Source: Brevibacterium sp. UCMA 11754
Lineage (GTDB): Bacteria; Actinomycetota; Actinomycetes; Actinomycetales; Brevibacteriaceae
Direction: 5' to 3'
Assembly (NCBI RefSeq): GCF_021532275.1
Contig: NZ_JACBOT010000031.1
Coordinates: 186,001 to 250,000 of the forward strand
DNA length: 64,000 nucleotides
The notes beneath the pieces are model-generated. The model was not told where the DNA came from and did no database searches. It saw only the letters and a list, made by a program, of their open reading frames with translations. The position numbers and the translations under genes were made by a program. Within the stretch, counting starts at the first letter, position 1. Each line of letters opens with the position of its first letter. Of this stretch, positions 55,020-64,000 are shown piece after piece.

Positions 55020-55763
55020 ATGACTGACAAGCAGGCAAGGACTCATCGCGGCATCAACACCTGGGCCGCGGTGGGTCTTGCCCTGCTCGTCGTCGCGGCG
55101 ATACTCATCACGATCGGCCTCGTCCGCGGCCAGTCACCACCCCAGCCGGATGCAGCGTCCAGCAGCGAATCTGCCGCTGCAGAGAACAGCGATGACCCTG
55201 CCGCGCCAGCCCCCTCAACCGCCGAAACCGATTCACCCGCCGAGACTGAGCCCAGCACCCCAAGCGATGTCGCTGCAGACACCGCACCTGATAACGCAAT
55301 GGACGCCTCGGCGCCGACCCAGTTGACGATCCCGGCCATCGACGTCGACACGAGCATCATGAAGCTTGGTCTCACGGACGACGATGAGCTCGAAGTCCCT
55401 CCGTTGGGCAAGGACGCACCGGCAGGCTGGTACGACCGCTCTCCCACACCCGGTGAGGTCGGGCCCTCGCTCATAGTCGGACACGTCGACTCCGCGAAAG
55501 ACGGGCCCGCCGTCTTCTTCGACCTCGGTGCCCTGCACCGCAAAGACAAGCTCACCGTCACCCGCGAGGATGGTTCGAAGGCCACCTTCAGCGTCGATGA
55601 CGTCACCGACTACGGCAAGGACTCGTTCCCCGACTACCAGGTCTACGGCAATACGGAGGACCCGGAGATCCGACTCATCACCTGCGGAGGGGACTTCGAC
55701 GAACAGACCGGCCACTACGAGGACAACATCGTCGTCACCGGCCATCTGATCAGTCAGAGCTGA
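55020..55763 (+). CDS. Class F-like sortase
   Basis: A 247-residue membrane-anchored transpeptidase. An N-terminal helix (about 15-35) is followed by a Pro/Ala/Glu-rich linker to about residue 98. The catalytic domain has LTIPAIDVDTSIMKLGLTDD, SLIVGHVDSAKDGPAVFFDL with the His (about 158) and RLITCGGDFD with the Cys (about 222), ending in YEDNIVVTGHL. The position of the third catalytic residue (Arg) is less clear: the Arg just before LITC, or an equivalent. The upstream neighbour carries a sortase-like C-terminus, suggesting a dedicated pair. GAGGAAG lies about 11 bases before ATG 55020. Confidence 0.87.
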   Translation: MTDKQARTHRGINTWAAVGLALLVVAAILITIGLVRGQSPPQPDAASSSESAAAENSDDPAAPAPSTAETDSPAETEPSTPSDVAADTAPDNAMDASAPTQLTIPAIDVDTSIMKLGLTDDDELEVPPLGKDAPAGWYDRSPTPGEVGPSLIVGHVDSAKDGPAVFFDLGALHRKDKLTVTREDGSKATFSVDDVTDYGKDSFPDYQVYGNTEDPEIRLITCGGDFDEQTGHYEDNIVVTGHLISQS

Positions 55764-55829
55764 TTCCCCGACCGTCGCGGACTCGCGCCTTCTGCGAAGT
55801 CGATACCATCGCCCCCGTCGGCCGCACTG

Positions 55830-57104
55830 CTACGAAGGGCTGCCCTCGGTTGTCGAGGTTGCGTGTTTCCTGCTGATCCGCCTTTCGCTCTTGTCGATGA
55901 GGTGGGCTCCGACGAGGTCGCCGGTGATATTGATCATCGTCGCCCCCATCCCGAGTATCACGTCGACACCAGCGACCAACGCCACAGTTTCGAGTGGCAA
56001 CCCTGCCTGCTGCAACAGGATCGTCAGGCCGATGAGTCCAGCGCCGGGGACTCCTGCAGTGCCGATGGAGACGAACGTGGCTGTGAGCACGATTGCGCCG
56101 AGTTCGAGGAGGGACATGTCATGTCCGGCGATATTGGCGGCCAGCACGACCGACGCTCCCAGGCGGATGACTGCGCCGTCCATGTTGATGGTCGCTCCCA
56201 GCGGGATCACAAAGCCCGCGACTTCCTGGAGGATTCCCGCTTTCTTCGTCGCCTGCAGCGACACCGGGATCGTGCCGGAACTGCTCTGGGTGGTGAACGC
56301 CGTGGCCATCGGCTCACCGGCGATTCGGAAGAATCCGCCGATCGGAACCCGATTGATCAGCAGCAATGGAATGTAGATCAGCAGGATCTGCGCAGCCAGT
56401 CCTGCATAGACGGCACCGGTCAGCTTGCCCAGGGCCGCCAGTGCATCGAATCCTTGACTCCCGATATCGCTGGCCACGAGAGCAAAGACACCGAACGGCG
56501 CATATTGGAGGATGCCGGCGAGGATGCGGAACGTCATCTCTTTGGCTGCCAGCACGAATTTGTGCAGCAGGGCTCCGAAGTCCGAGATCGTCACGTCCGA
56601 CGAGCGCCGCATACCCGCGAGCGTGAGGCCGATGATCATGGATACGAAGATCAGAGCAAGAATCTTGCCATCGGTCAGGGCCTGGAAGAAGTTCTCAGGA
56701 AATACTCCGACCAGCTGGTCGGTGAACGACGGCGGTTCGGGCGTCTCTGTGCCGTTCTCAGGACGGTTGAGTCCCGTTCCCGGGTTGATGAGAAGGCCCA
56801 GCGACAGGCTGATGATGACGGCGGCGACGGTCGTCAGCAGATAGAAGGCGAAGGTCTTGAAGGCAACCCTGACAAGGCTTCCGGACTGCGTGGTGTTGAC
56901 CGCGTCGATCAACGTCAGCATGATGATGGGGATGACGACCAGCTGCAGGAGATTGAGCAGAATGTCACCGATTGGTGACAGCACTTGAGCCTGTTGGCCG
57001 AACACCAGTGCAACGATCAGCCCCAGCACGAAGCCGACTGTCATCTTCACAAGGAGTTTTGTATCCCGGTAACGGTGCCAGATGCGTACGAGGATCCGTG
57101 ACAT
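55830..57104 (-). CDS. Dicarboxylate/amino acid:cation symporter (DAACS family, GltP/DctA-like)
   Basis: A 424-residue inner-membrane symporter for glutamate, aspartate or C4-dicarboxylates, driven by H+ or Na+. Family signatures: AFTTQSSSGTIPVSLQA (about 266-282, the serine-rich hairpin), PLGATINMDGAVIRLG (about 297-312, with the NMDG motif) and STAG-type loop IGTAGVPGAGLIGLTILL (about 345-362). A late ITGDLVGAHLI block follows, where a DxxxT/N binding region is usual. AAGGAG lies about 11 bases before ATG 57104; the longer frame is not supported. It is convergent with the sortase gene. Confidence 0.92.
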   Translation of the reverse strand: MSRILVRIWHRYRDTKLLVKMTVGFVLGLIVALVFGQQAQVLSPIGDILLNLLQLVVIPIIMLTLIDAVNTTQSGSLVRVAFKTFAFYLLTTVAAVIISLSLGLLINPGTGLNRPENGTETPEPPSFTDQLVGVFPENFFQALTDGKILALIFVSMIIGLTLAGMRRSSDVTISDFGALLHKFVLAAKEMTFRILAGILQYAPFGVFALVASDIGSQGFDALAALGKLTGAVYAGLAAQILLIYIPLLLINRVPIGGFFRIAGEPMATAFTTQSSSGTIPVSLQATKKAGILQEVAGFVIPLGATINMDGAVIRLGASVVLAANIAGHDMSLLELGAIVLTATFVSIGTAGVPGAGLIGLTILLQQAGLPLETVALVAGVDVILGMGATMINITGDLVGAHLIDKSERRISRKHATSTTEGSPS

Positions 57105-57374
57105 GTTCGACGGTGCTCCTTCGCAGATAAGTGCCAGCTGGAGATGGTGGCATCCCGGCCCACAATGATACTGACCAATTGTCACTCTAACTCACGTCCG
57201 TCTCGAGATGACCGGCATTTCCCCGATCTGATGACTGCCCGGTTGTCTGACACGGGTGTTCCGAAAGCGCGGGTGTTCTGATACTCCGGCTTGTCCGCGA
57301 CGACCCCCTTGTCCACCTCCCGCAGTGGGGGTAGGTTTGACAGACGTCGACAACGCTGTCTGGAGGCGGTTCTC

Positions 57375-57887
57375 GTGGACCATCCGCTGAACCTCACCGT
57401 CGACGGCCAGGAGCACACGCTGGCCGTGGACCCCCGAACCACTCTGCTCGATGCACTGCGCGACCGGCTGGGGGTGATGTCTCCCAAGAAGGGCTGCGAC
57501 CATGGTCAATGCGGCGCATGCACGGTTCTGGTCGACGGCCGCCGGCTGAACTCCTGCCTGGCGCTCGCGCTGACCCATGAAGCTGCTGACGTCACGACCT
57601 CCGACGGCCTGGCCACCGACGGTGAACTCTCCGCGCTGCACCGCGCATTCCTCGAACAGGACGCTTTCCAGTGCGGCTACTGCACGCCGGGCCAGGTCTG
57701 CTCGGCCGCCGGCATGCTGCAGGAGGCGGCCGACGACGCCCCGAGCGTGGTCACTGAGGATCTGGAGGCTCCGGTCGACCTCACTGATGAGGAGATCCGC
57801 GAGCGCATGAGCGGCAATCTATGCCGGTGCGGAGCCTACGTGAACATCGTCGCGGCCGTCAGCCAAGCCGCCGAGGAGTCGCGATGA
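57375..57887 (+). CDS. Aldehyde oxidoreductase, [2Fe-2S] subunit (PaoA/YagT-like)
   Basis: Electron-transfer subunit of a xanthine-oxidase-family molybdoenzyme, 170 residues. The plant-type cluster has [16 protein letters not shown] (Cys about 40, 45, 48) with a later NSC (about 60). The second cluster has [10 protein letters not shown] (about 98) and [11 protein letters not shown] (about 147). There is no Tat signal, unlike E. coli PaoA, so the enzyme is probably cytoplasmic. GGAGG at 57362-57366 lies eight bases before GTG 57375, which decides the start. The stop overlaps the next start as ATGA. A GACAG/CTGTC inverted repeat near 57340-57361 could be a regulator site. Confidence 0.92.
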   Translation: MDHPLNLTVDGQEHTLAVDPRTTLLDALRDRLGVMSPKKGCDHGQCGACTVLVDGRRLNSCLALALTHEAADVTTSDGLATDGELSALHRAFLEQDAFQCGYCTPGQVCSAAGMLQEAADDAPSVVTEDLEAPVDLTDEEIRERMSGNLCRCGAYVNIVAAVSQAAEESR

Positions 57888-58918
57888 ACCCCTTCGACTA
57901 CATACGCACCACCGACACCGCTGACGCCGTCGCCGTGCTCACCGAGCGACCGGACGCGGTGTTTCTGGCAGGCGGAACCAACCTCGTCGATCACCTCAAG
58001 CTCGGTGTCACGGAACCGGGACTGGTCGTCGACATCAACGGCCTGGACCTGACCGACATCGAGGGCCTCGATGACTCGGGACTGCGCATCGGTGCGATGG
58101 TGCGCAACAGCGATGCCGCCGCCGACCTACGAGTCCGCCGCGACTATCCGATGCTCTCGCGAGCCCTGCTCTCAGGTGCCTCCGGTCAGCTGCGCAACGC
58201 AGCGAGCATGGGCGGCAACCTCCTCCAGCGCACCAGATGCGTGTACTTCCAGGACACCTCGACGCCGTGCAACAAGCGCGAACCCGGCTCCGGCTGCTCA
58301 GCCATCGGCGGCTACACCCGCTACCACGCGATCCTCGGCGCCTCACAGGACTGCGTTGCGACCCACCCGTCAGATATGGCGGTCGCGCTGGCCGCTCTCG
58401 ACGCCACTGTCGTCGTCCTCGGTCCTCACGGTGAGCGCCGGATTCCGGTCGACGAACTCCACCGGCTGCCCGGCGAGCAACCCGAGCGGGACACGATCCT
58501 TGAGCACGGGGAGCTCATCACCGCCCTCGAACTCCCTCCCCCACGCGCTGGACGCTCGACGTACCGAAAGATCCGTGACCGTGCGTCCTACGCCTTCGCG
58601 CTGGTCTCGGTCGCCGCCACGGTCAACGTCGATGACTCGGGACCGAAGCCGGTGATCCGCGAGGCCGCGATCGCTCTGGGGGGCGTCGCCCACAAACCCT
58701 GGCGTGCACGCGCCGCCGAGGCAGTGCTGCGAGGTGCGGAGCCGAACGAGGAGACGTTTCTGCAGGCGGCCGATGCTGAACTCGCGGCCGCCGAGCCCTT
58801 GGACGGCAACCGCTTCAAGGTCCAGATGGCACGCGGTGCGATCACGACGGTGCTCACCGAGCTGACCGGCGGCTCGGAGTCGAAGCTGGACGACACCACG
58901 GAGGACACTCATGAGTGA
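57884..58918 (+). CDS. Aldehyde oxidoreductase, FAD subunit (PaoB/YagS-like)
   Basis: FAD-binding subunit, 344 residues. FAD-binding motifs are [15 protein letters not shown] (about 27-41) and [15 protein letters not shown] (about 106-120). The inserted Cys set ([16 protein letters not shown], then SGCSAI) resembles the one holding an extra [4Fe-4S] cluster in Pao[16 protein letters not shown] follows. It overlaps the first subunit by four bases and the large subunit by eight, with GAGGAG five bases before ATG 57884, so all three are translationally coupled. Confidence 0.92.
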   Translation: MNPFDYIRTTDTADAVAVLTERPDAVFLAGGTNLVDHLKLGVTEPGLVVDINGLDLTDIEGLDDSGLRIGAMVRNSDAAADLRVRRDYPMLSRALLSGASGQLRNAASMGGNLLQRTRCVYFQDTSTPCNKREPGSGCSAIGGYTRYHAILGASQDCVATHPSDMAVALAALDATVVVLGPHGERRIPVDELHRLPGEQPERDTILEHGELITALELPPPRAGRSTYRKIRDRASYAFALVSVAATVNVDDSGPKPVIREAAIALGGVAHKPWRARAAEAVLRGAEPNEETFLQAADAELAAAEPLDGNRFKVQMARGAITTVLTELTGGSESKLDDTTEDTHE

Positions 58919-60983
58919 TCTGCTGGCAACCTCAGCCATCGGCACCCGGCAGGTGCGTCTGGACGGACCCGACAAGGTCCGCGGCCGCGCCACCTACGCG
59001 TACGAGCATCCGGTCGACGACCCTCTCTACCTCTGCCCCCTCCTGGCGATGATCGCGCGGGGACGCGCAGCCACCATCGACACCTCGGCGGCCGAGGCAG
59101 CAGACGGGGTCGTGCATGTACTCACCCACGAGAACGCACCGGCCCTGCAGAGCACGGATGACGCGGAGCTGGCGATCTTGCGCTCTCCGGAGATCGGATT
59201 CCGCGGACAGTACCTCGGTGCCGTCATCGCCACCACTCCGGAGCAGGCCCGCCACGCTGCGGACCTCATCACCGTCAGCTACGTGCAGGAGGACCATGAT
59301 GTCGAGCTGCGGGAGGACCATCCTGCTTCCCGAACTCCGGAGTCCGGCGGCGGGGACGTCACCGTCGGCGATGTCGACTCGGCCCTCGCCGAGGCTGCCG
59401 TCAGCATCGATCAGCGCTACAGCACTCCCATGGAGCACAACAACCCCATGGAACCGCACACCACCATCGCCCGCTGGGACAGAGGCGAACTCACGCTGTG
59501 GACGTCGACCCAGGGCGTGCACCCCGCACGGTCGACACTGGCACCCATCCTCGGTCTCGAGCCTGACCAGCTTCGCATCGTCTCCCCGCATGTGGGAGGG
59601 GGCTTCGGCTCCAAGGGCGTGCCCCACGCCGATATGATGCTGGCCGCACTCGCGGCCAAAGCGGTGCCGGGACGTCCCGTGAAGTACGCCGTGACCCGGC
59701 AGCAGATGTTCTCGATCACCGGTTACAGGGCTCCGACCCTGCAGCATGTTCGTCTGGGCGCACGTGCCGACGGCACGATCACAGCGTTTGCCTTCGACGC
59801 GGTGTCCATGTCGTCGCAGACCAAGGAGTTCCCGGAGGAAGCGACGAAGCCGGCCCGCATGATGTACGCAGGCGACAATCGCCGCGTCACCCAGCGAGTG
59901 GTTCCTCTGGATGTGCCCGTGCCCTCGTGGATGCGAGCTCCCGGGGAGGCCCCGGGCATGGTCGGGATCGAGATCGCCATGGACGAACTTGCTGTGGCCA
60001 GCGGAATCGACCCGATCGAACTGCGTGTGCGCAACGACCCCGAGAACGACCCGGACACCGGGTTGCCGTTCAATCAGCGCCGACTCGTGGACTGCCTCCG
60101 CGAAGGGGCGGAGCGCTTCGGTTGGGACGAGCGAAGTTCTCAACCGCGCACTCAGCGGGATAACGGCTGGCTCATCGGAATGGGTGTCGCCTCCGCCACC
60201 TATCCAGCAGGCAGGCAGCCCGGCTCTGTCGCACGGATCCGCCGGACCTCTGATGGCTACGAGGTGGCCATCGCGGCCGCGGATCTGGGCACCGGCACCT
60301 GGACTGCCCTGACCCAGGTCGCAGCGGACTCCCTTGACGTTCCCATCGAGCAGGTGGAGCTGCAGATCGGCGACACCGACCTGCCGAACGCGACTGTCGC
60401 CGGCGGCTCCACCGGGTTGGCGAGCTGGAGCGCCGCGGTCCTCGCCGCGGCCGAGACGTTCCGACACGAGCATGGAACCGATCCCGCATCCGGAGCCCAA
60501 TCGCAGGGTGAGGCACAGGCGAACCCGGCAGCAGAGAAGTTCGCTCTGCACTCCTTCGGTGCTCATTTCGCCGAAGTCCGCATCCACGCCGCCACCGGCG
60601 AGATCCGTGTCGACCGGATGTTCGGAATGTTCTCCGCCGGGCGGATCGTGAACCCGCGCACCGCTCGTTCACAGTTCATCGGCGGGATGACCATGGGCCT
60701 GGGGATGGCGCTTCTTGAGAAGGGTGAGCTCGATCCGCGGTTCGGCCACGTCGTCAACCACGACCTCGCCGAATACCACGTTCCCGTCAATGCCGACGTT
60801 GCTGAGATCGAGGCGGCTTGGCTCGACGAGGAGGACCCGCGGGCCGGTCCGCTCGGGGCGCGCGGGATCGGGGAGATCGGCATCGTCGGTGCGGCGGCGG
60901 CACTCGCAAATGCCGCCTATAACGCGACCGGGGTGCGGGTGCGCGATCTGCCGCTCTTCGGTGACGTGTTCCTGCCCCGATGA
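58911..60983 (+). CDS. Aldehyde oxidoreductase, molybdenum-cofactor subunit (PaoC/YagR-like)
   Basis: Catalytic subunit, 690 residues, oxidising aldehydes or N-heterocycles with water as oxygen source. Seen: the N-terminal [15 protein letters not shown] (about 18-32), [10 protein letters not shown] (about 174), VGGGFGSKG (about 226), [11 protein letters not shown] with a cofactor-site Arg (about 340) and [16 protein letters not shown] (about 647-662) with the catalytic Glu. Length is near that of PaoC (about 730). GGAGGA lies six bases before ATG 58911. The substrate cannot be chosen from the sequence, but the accessory Cys cluster in the FAD subunit favours the PaoABC aldehyde group. Confidence 0.92.
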   Translation: MSDLLATSAIGTRQVRLDGPDKVRGRATYAYEHPVDDPLYLCPLLAMIARGRAATIDTSAAEAADGVVHVLTHENAPALQSTDDAELAILRSPEIGFRGQYLGAVIATTPEQARHAADLITVSYVQEDHDVELREDHPASRTPESGGGDVTVGDVDSALAEAAVSIDQRYSTPMEHNNPMEPHTTIARWDRGELTLWTSTQGVHPARSTLAPILGLEPDQLRIVSPHVGGGFGSKGVPHADMMLAALAAKAVPGRPVKYAVTRQQMFSITGYRAPTLQHVRLGARADGTITAFAFDAVSMSSQTKEFPEEATKPARMMYAGDNRRVTQRVVPLDVPVPSWMRAPGEAPGMVGIEIAMDELAVASGIDPIELRVRNDPENDPDTGLPFNQRRLVDCLREGAERFGWDERSSQPRTQRDNGWLIGMGVASATYPAGRQPGSVARIRRTSDGYEVAIAAADLGTGTWTALTQVAADSLDVPIEQVELQIGDTDLPNATVAGGSTGLASWSAAVLAAAETFRHEHGTDPASGAQSQGEAQANPAAEKFALHSFGAHFAEVRIHAATGEIRVDRMFGMFSAGRIVNPRTARSQFIGGMTMGLGMALLEKGELDPRFGHVVNHDLAEYHVPVNADVAEIEAAWLDEEDPRAGPLGARGIGEIGIVGAAAALANAAYNATGVRVRDLPLFGDVFLPR

Positions 60984-61005
60984 CAGCGAAACTCGACCTG
61001 CCACG

Positions 61006-61695
61006 ATGACCGCGAGCCCCGACCAAGAGCCGCCGATCAACTCTGCAGCCCTGCAGGGCCCGTGCGGGCTCGTCCTCGCCGCCGGCGCAGGTCGTCGATT
61101 GGGCCTGGGACCGAAGGCACTGCTGCGCAGCAACGGCCGCACCCTCGTCGAGTCCCTCGTGGAGTCTTTGCTCTCCGGAGGCTGCTGCAACGTCACGGTC
61201 GTCACCGGAGCCGGAGCCGAGGAGGTCGCGACCGTTCTGAAAGGACGGGATCATGTCCGAGTCGCTCACAATCCTGAGTGGGATGAGGGAATGGGTTCAT
61301 CGCTGCGCAGCGGCCTGGACTCGATCGGCCCTGGACGCACTGTCCTGGTGACGCCCGTCGACCGACCTGGCATCTGCCCGGCGGAAGTCGAACGCGTCAT
61401 CGCCGCTCATCGTCCGGGCGCCATCACCGCAGCCGCCCATCGTAATCGGAGCGGGCGGCTGCACCGTGGACACCCTGTTCTCTTCGATGCGATCTGGACC
61501 GCCGAGGTGGTAACTGCCGCCCATGATGACATCGGTGCTCGCGAGCTGCTCATCGCCCACCGTGACATCGTTGCGCTGGTCGACTGCAGCGACCTCGACG
61601 ACGGGGAGGACATCGACGTGCCCGCGGATCTGCATCTTCTCGACCGACCGGATCGCACGGTCAGTGAGGGTGCAGTGCCCCCGACCGGCAGCTGA
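61006..61695 (+). CDS. MocA-like molybdenum cofactor cytidylyltransferase
   Basis: A 229-residue NTP-transferase that would convert molybdopterin to the cytosine dinucleotide form used by PaoABC-type enzymes. The N-terminal CGLVLAAGAGRRLGLGPKAL (about 20-39) and the VTPVDRPGICP (about 120) and GHPVLFDA blocks match MocA/MobA-like proteins. It follows the large subunit by 22 bases. ATG 61006 lacks a strong ribosome-binding site; the frame is open further upstream inside the large-subunit gene. Its last 35 bases overlap the convergent XdhC-like gene. Confidence 0.87.
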   Translation: MTASPDQEPPINSAALQGPCGLVLAAGAGRRLGLGPKALLRSNGRTLVESLVESLLSGGCCNVTVVTGAGAEEVATVLKGRDHVRVAHNPEWDEGMGSSLRSGLDSIGPGRTVLVTPVDRPGICPAEVERVIAAHRPGAITAAAHRNRSGRLHRGHPVLFDAIWTAEVVTAAHDDIGARELLIAHRDIVALVDCSDLDDGEDIDVPADLHLLDRPDRTVSEGAVPPTGS

Positions 61696-62812
61696 GGGGC
61701 ACTGCCTGCGTCCTGCCGCCGCGCACAGCGAGGATCTCCGCGAGAATCGAGACGGCCACCTCGGCGGGCGTCATCGCGTTCACATCGAGACCGATCGGAG
61801 AGTGCAGCCGCTCCAACGCTCTGCTGTCGACTCCTGCCTCCTGCAGGGCATTGCGGCGGTCGCGGTCGCTGCGGCGTGAGCCCATCGCCCCGACATAGGC
61901 GACGTCGAGGTCGAGCGCACGGACCAGTGTGGGGATGTCGACCTTCGGGTCATGGCTGAGGACGCAGATCATGCTGCGCTCATCGACCGCTCCCAAGTCG
62001 GCAGCTTCGGTGAGGAAACGGTGTGGCCAGGCTCGGACCACCTCGGCGCCGGGAAACGAGGTCGGGCCGGTGAAGGCGGGGCGGGGATCGCACAGCGTGA
62101 TGCGGTGGCCCAGTGGCAGGGCAGCTTCCACCAGGGCCCGCCCGAAGGCGTTCGCTCCGATGATGACCAGGTGTGCCGGCGGTATCCGGGTCTCGATGAA
62201 GAGGTCGATCGGGTTGCGGTCGCCTTCGGGCGCAGTGATGCGGACTGTGCCCGTGCTCCCGCTGCGGATCATCGACTCAGCATGCCTGACCGCGGAGTCG
62301 AGCACCGAGGGCGGGACGATTGTGCCCAGACCCGCGGCAAGAGAGCCCGCAGCTCGTCCGGAACTCTCCTCGAGTGCGTCTTCGCTGACGGCAAGGGCGC
62401 TGGAGGACTCATCGTGGTCTGCAGCAGGAAGTCGCATCACCATCGCGATCGGATCCTGCTGATCGGTTTCCTGTCGCAGATCCGAGCGACCGGCGCTGAA
62501 GGGCTGGACGAGCACGTCGATGCTGCCCCCGCACATCAGACCGACGGCGAAGGCATCGTCATCGCTGTAGCCGAATCTCTGAACTGTGGCCGCTCCGGTG
62601 GCGAGCGCCTCTCGGCAAGCCTCGAGGACGGCGCCTTCGACGCATCCTCCTGTGAGGGAACCGTGGATCTCACCTGCGGCGTCGACCAGCATCGAGGTCC
62701 CCACCGGCCGCGGCACCGAACCATCAGTCCCGACGATGGTCGCGACCGCAACGTCCTGCGGTTCCTCCGCAGCGAAGAGCCGCTGCTGTGCGGCAGTGAG
62801 GACGTCCAACAT
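61661..62812 (-). CDS. XdhC/CoxI-family molybdoenzyme maturation factor (PaoD-like)
   Basis: A 383-residue chaperone that binds the molybdenum cofactor, helps sulfurate it and inserts it into xanthine-oxidase-type enzymes. The N-terminal XdhC_CoxI region has VATIVGTDGSVPRPVGTSML (about 23-42), GSLTGGCVEGAVLE and GLMCGGSIDVLV (about 90). The C-terminal Rossmann domain has HLVIIGANAFGRAL (about 222; Asn stands where GAGHVA-type motifs are usual) and YVGAMGSRRS (about 320). It faces the aldehyde oxidoreductase genes and its 3' end overlaps MocA by 35 bases, so antisense transcription is possible. Confidence 0.9.
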   Translation of the reverse strand: MLDVLTAAQQRLFAAEEPQDVAVATIVGTDGSVPRPVGTSMLVDAAGEIHGSLTGGCVEGAVLEACREALATGAATVQRFGYSDDDAFAVGLMCGGSIDVLVQPFSAGRSDLRQETDQQDPIAMVMRLPAADHDESSSALAVSEDALEESSGRAAGSLAAGLGTIVPPSVLDSAVRHAESMIRSGSTGTVRITAPEGDRNPIDLFIETRIPPAHLVIIGANAFGRALVEAALPLGHRITLCDPRPAFTGPTSFPGAEVVRAWPHRFLTEAADLGAVDERSMICVLSHDPKVDIPTLVRALDLDVAYVGAMGSRRSDRDRRNALQEAGVDSRALERLHSPIGLDVNAMTPAEVAVSILAEILAVRGGRTQAVPLSCRSGALHPH

Positions 62813-62916
62813 GCTAGGAGCCTATACCCTATGTTTCATCGCATCATGTGGCACGAGGAGCGCGACCTCGGCACCGGCGACGGGTGCCTGAGTCTCGTCC
62901 CGGAGTGCGCTCGTGA

Positions 62917-63855
62917 TCAGAATTCCAGGACGAGTCGCCCGCGGACGCCGCCTGCCTCCAGGCGACGATGCGCTGCCGGAGCCTGGTCTTTGGAGAACGT
63001 CTCAGCCACCTGCAGAGTGAGCGTTCCGTCCTCAGCGAGTTGGCGGAGCTCATCGAGTCTGCCGTGCTCTCGTGCATAGTCGACGACCCAGACGGGCGTG
63101 AACGTGACACCGCGCTCACCTGCTTCGTCGTATCCGCGCACCGTGATGACTGTGCCCCCACCGCGGACGGCCGGGGCGATCTTCTCGAGCATGAGCGCTC
63201 CGTCGATCACGCCAGCCACACCGTCGGGGTACCGCTCTCGTATGAGCTGCGGGAAGTCGTCGCCTCGGCGGAGCACGAGATCGGCTCCAAGCCCGGTGAC
63301 ACGTTCTTCGTCGGAGTCTTTGGCATCGGCAATGACTGTGAGGCCGTCCTTCTTCGCCAGTTGCACGGCGTACCCGCCCATCGTGCCGGCCGCACCGGTC
63401 ACCGCGAGCACGCTGCCCTTCTTAAGCCCCAGGGTATCCAGCGCCAGACGGGCGGTGAGCCCATTCATCGGCAACGTGGCCGCCTCCTGATCGTCGAACC
63501 CGTGCGGGGCGCGGGCGACTGACTCGATGGGCACGGCGATATGTTCCGAATAGGCACCGTGCGCTACCGTAGGCGCGACCACTGCCATCACATGGTCGCC
63601 GACTGCGAGATCGGTCTCAACGCCGTCTCCGAACTCCTCGAGGACTCCGGCGGCGTCCATTCCGGGCACACGCACCTGGGACTCCTCTTCGGATCGCCGA
63701 ACACGTGTGCCGCTGCGAAGCATGGTGTCGGTGGGATTCACAGACGCCGCATGAACGCGAATCAGAACCTCTCCCGCGCCCGGGGCCGGAATCGGGAGGT
63801 CGATGACCTCCAACGCCTCAGGCCCACCTGGCTGATGAAATCCGACGACTTGCAT
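62917..63855 (-). CDS. Zinc-free MDR-family NADPH:quinone oxidoreductase-like protein
   Basis: A 312-residue medium-chain dehydrogenase. The GroES-like N-terminal half (GEVLIRVHAASVNPTDTMLR, about 28-47) lacks the zinc-binding Cys residues of alcohol dehydrogenases. The Rossmann half has VLAVTGAAGTMGGYAVQLAK (about 149-168), the AAG-x-hG-x-Y pattern for NADPH in quinone reductases. Likely reduces quinones or enones as a detoxification step. AGGAGG lies five bases before ATG 63855. It is a single gene, 104 bases from the XdhC-like gene. The 145 bases beyond it to the window end contain no recognisable gene. Confidence 0.88.
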   Translation of the reverse strand: MQVVGFHQPGGPEALEVIDLPIPAPGAGEVLIRVHAASVNPTDTMLRSGTRVRRSEEESQVRVPGMDAAGVLEEFGDGVETDLAVGDHVMAVVAPTVAHGAYSEHIAVPIESVARAPHGFDDQEAATLPMNGLTARLALDTLGLKKGSVLAVTGAAGTMGGYAVQLAKKDGLTVIADAKDSDEERVTGLGADLVLRRGDDFPQLIRERYPDGVAGVIDGALMLEKIAPAVRGGGTVITVRGYDEAGERGVTFTPVWVVDYAREHGRLDELRQLAEDGTLTLQVAETFSKDQAPAAHRRLEAGGVRGRLVLEF

Positions 63856-64000
63856 GTCGACCTCCTGACGACGAGGAAATGAGTCTGGTTCGAGGCTACG
63901 CGAGTCGCCACTTCGCGGCTAGCCTCGTCACGTACACCGCGACCGTCCGTTCGTCCGAAGGATGTCCACTCCGACTGCGCAACCTTCACCACTGCGTCGT

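Noticed and set aside
1..64000. tRNA, rRNA, CRISPR or prophage features
   Set aside because: No cloverleaf-like sequence, repeat-spacer array or phage structural gene was recognised in the gaps; a covariance-model search would be needed to exclude small RNAs.

Overview
The window looks like a chromosomal segment of a GC-rich actinobacterium. By eye, coding GC is about 60-65 %, falling visibly in parts of the 14.6-20 kb and 35-36 kb stretches. Supporting traits are a mycobacterial-order POL-PE-LIG ligase D with Ku, actinobacterial-type malate dehydrogenase, wall-polymer genes, a class F-like sortase and several GTG/TTG starts. A Brevibacterium or near relative (Micrococcales) is my best guess; that is an inference from gene content. 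I saw no tRNA, rRNA, CRISPR array or prophage.

Layout. (1) 1-6.1 kb, minus: one operon with an unusual Xre-TetR fusion regulator followed by a complete oligopeptide-type ABC importer (binding lipoprotein, two permeases, double ATPase cut by the left edge). Most of its genes overlap by four bases (ATGA). (2) 6.2-35.1 kb: a large wall/capsule polymer locus in several blocks of opposite orientation. It holds two Stealth sugar-phosphate transferases, four proteins with CDP-glycerol glycerophosphotransferase domains (one a membrane protein with two copies), an IspD-SDR fusion likely making a CDP-polyol, TagD (CDP-glycerol), a CDP-alcohol phosphotransferase, two GT2 enzymes, two TarM/TagE-like GT4 enzymes, two pyruvyl-transferase-type proteins (one fused to a degenerate GT8 module), and an OafA-type acyltransferase with an SGNH domain. 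CorA sits inside the locus. Together they suggest one or more glycosylated, pyruvylated, possibly acylated polyol-phosphate polymers. (3) 35.5-37.2 kb: a PepSY lipoprotein and a secreted glycerophosphodiesterase. (4) 37.2-41.5 kb: a TetR regulator divergent from a carboxylesterase plus Baeyer-Villiger monooxygenase operon, a ketone-to-ester-to-acid/alcohol module with a visible operator. (5) 41.7-45.6 kb: mdh and small housekeeping or stress genes. (6) 45.8-50.9 kb: the two-gene NHEJ system, ligD and ku, divergent, with an insertion sequence between them. (7) 50.9-57.1 kb: a CYP152 peroxygenase, an MHS-family transporter, a CsbD stress protein, a CHRD-like surface protein next to a sortase, and a dicarboxylate-type symporter. 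(8) 57.4-62.8 kb: a PaoABC-type molybdenum aldehyde oxidoreductase with its MocA-like and XdhC-like maturation factors. (9) 62.9-63.9 kb: a quinone-oxidoreductase-type MDR enzyme. The last 145 bases show nothing recognisable.

The most unusual material is the polymer locus, especially the double-polymerase membrane protein, the three-part TPR/pyruvyl transferase/degenerate-GT8 protein, and the phosphotransferase whose fourth catalytic Asp is His.
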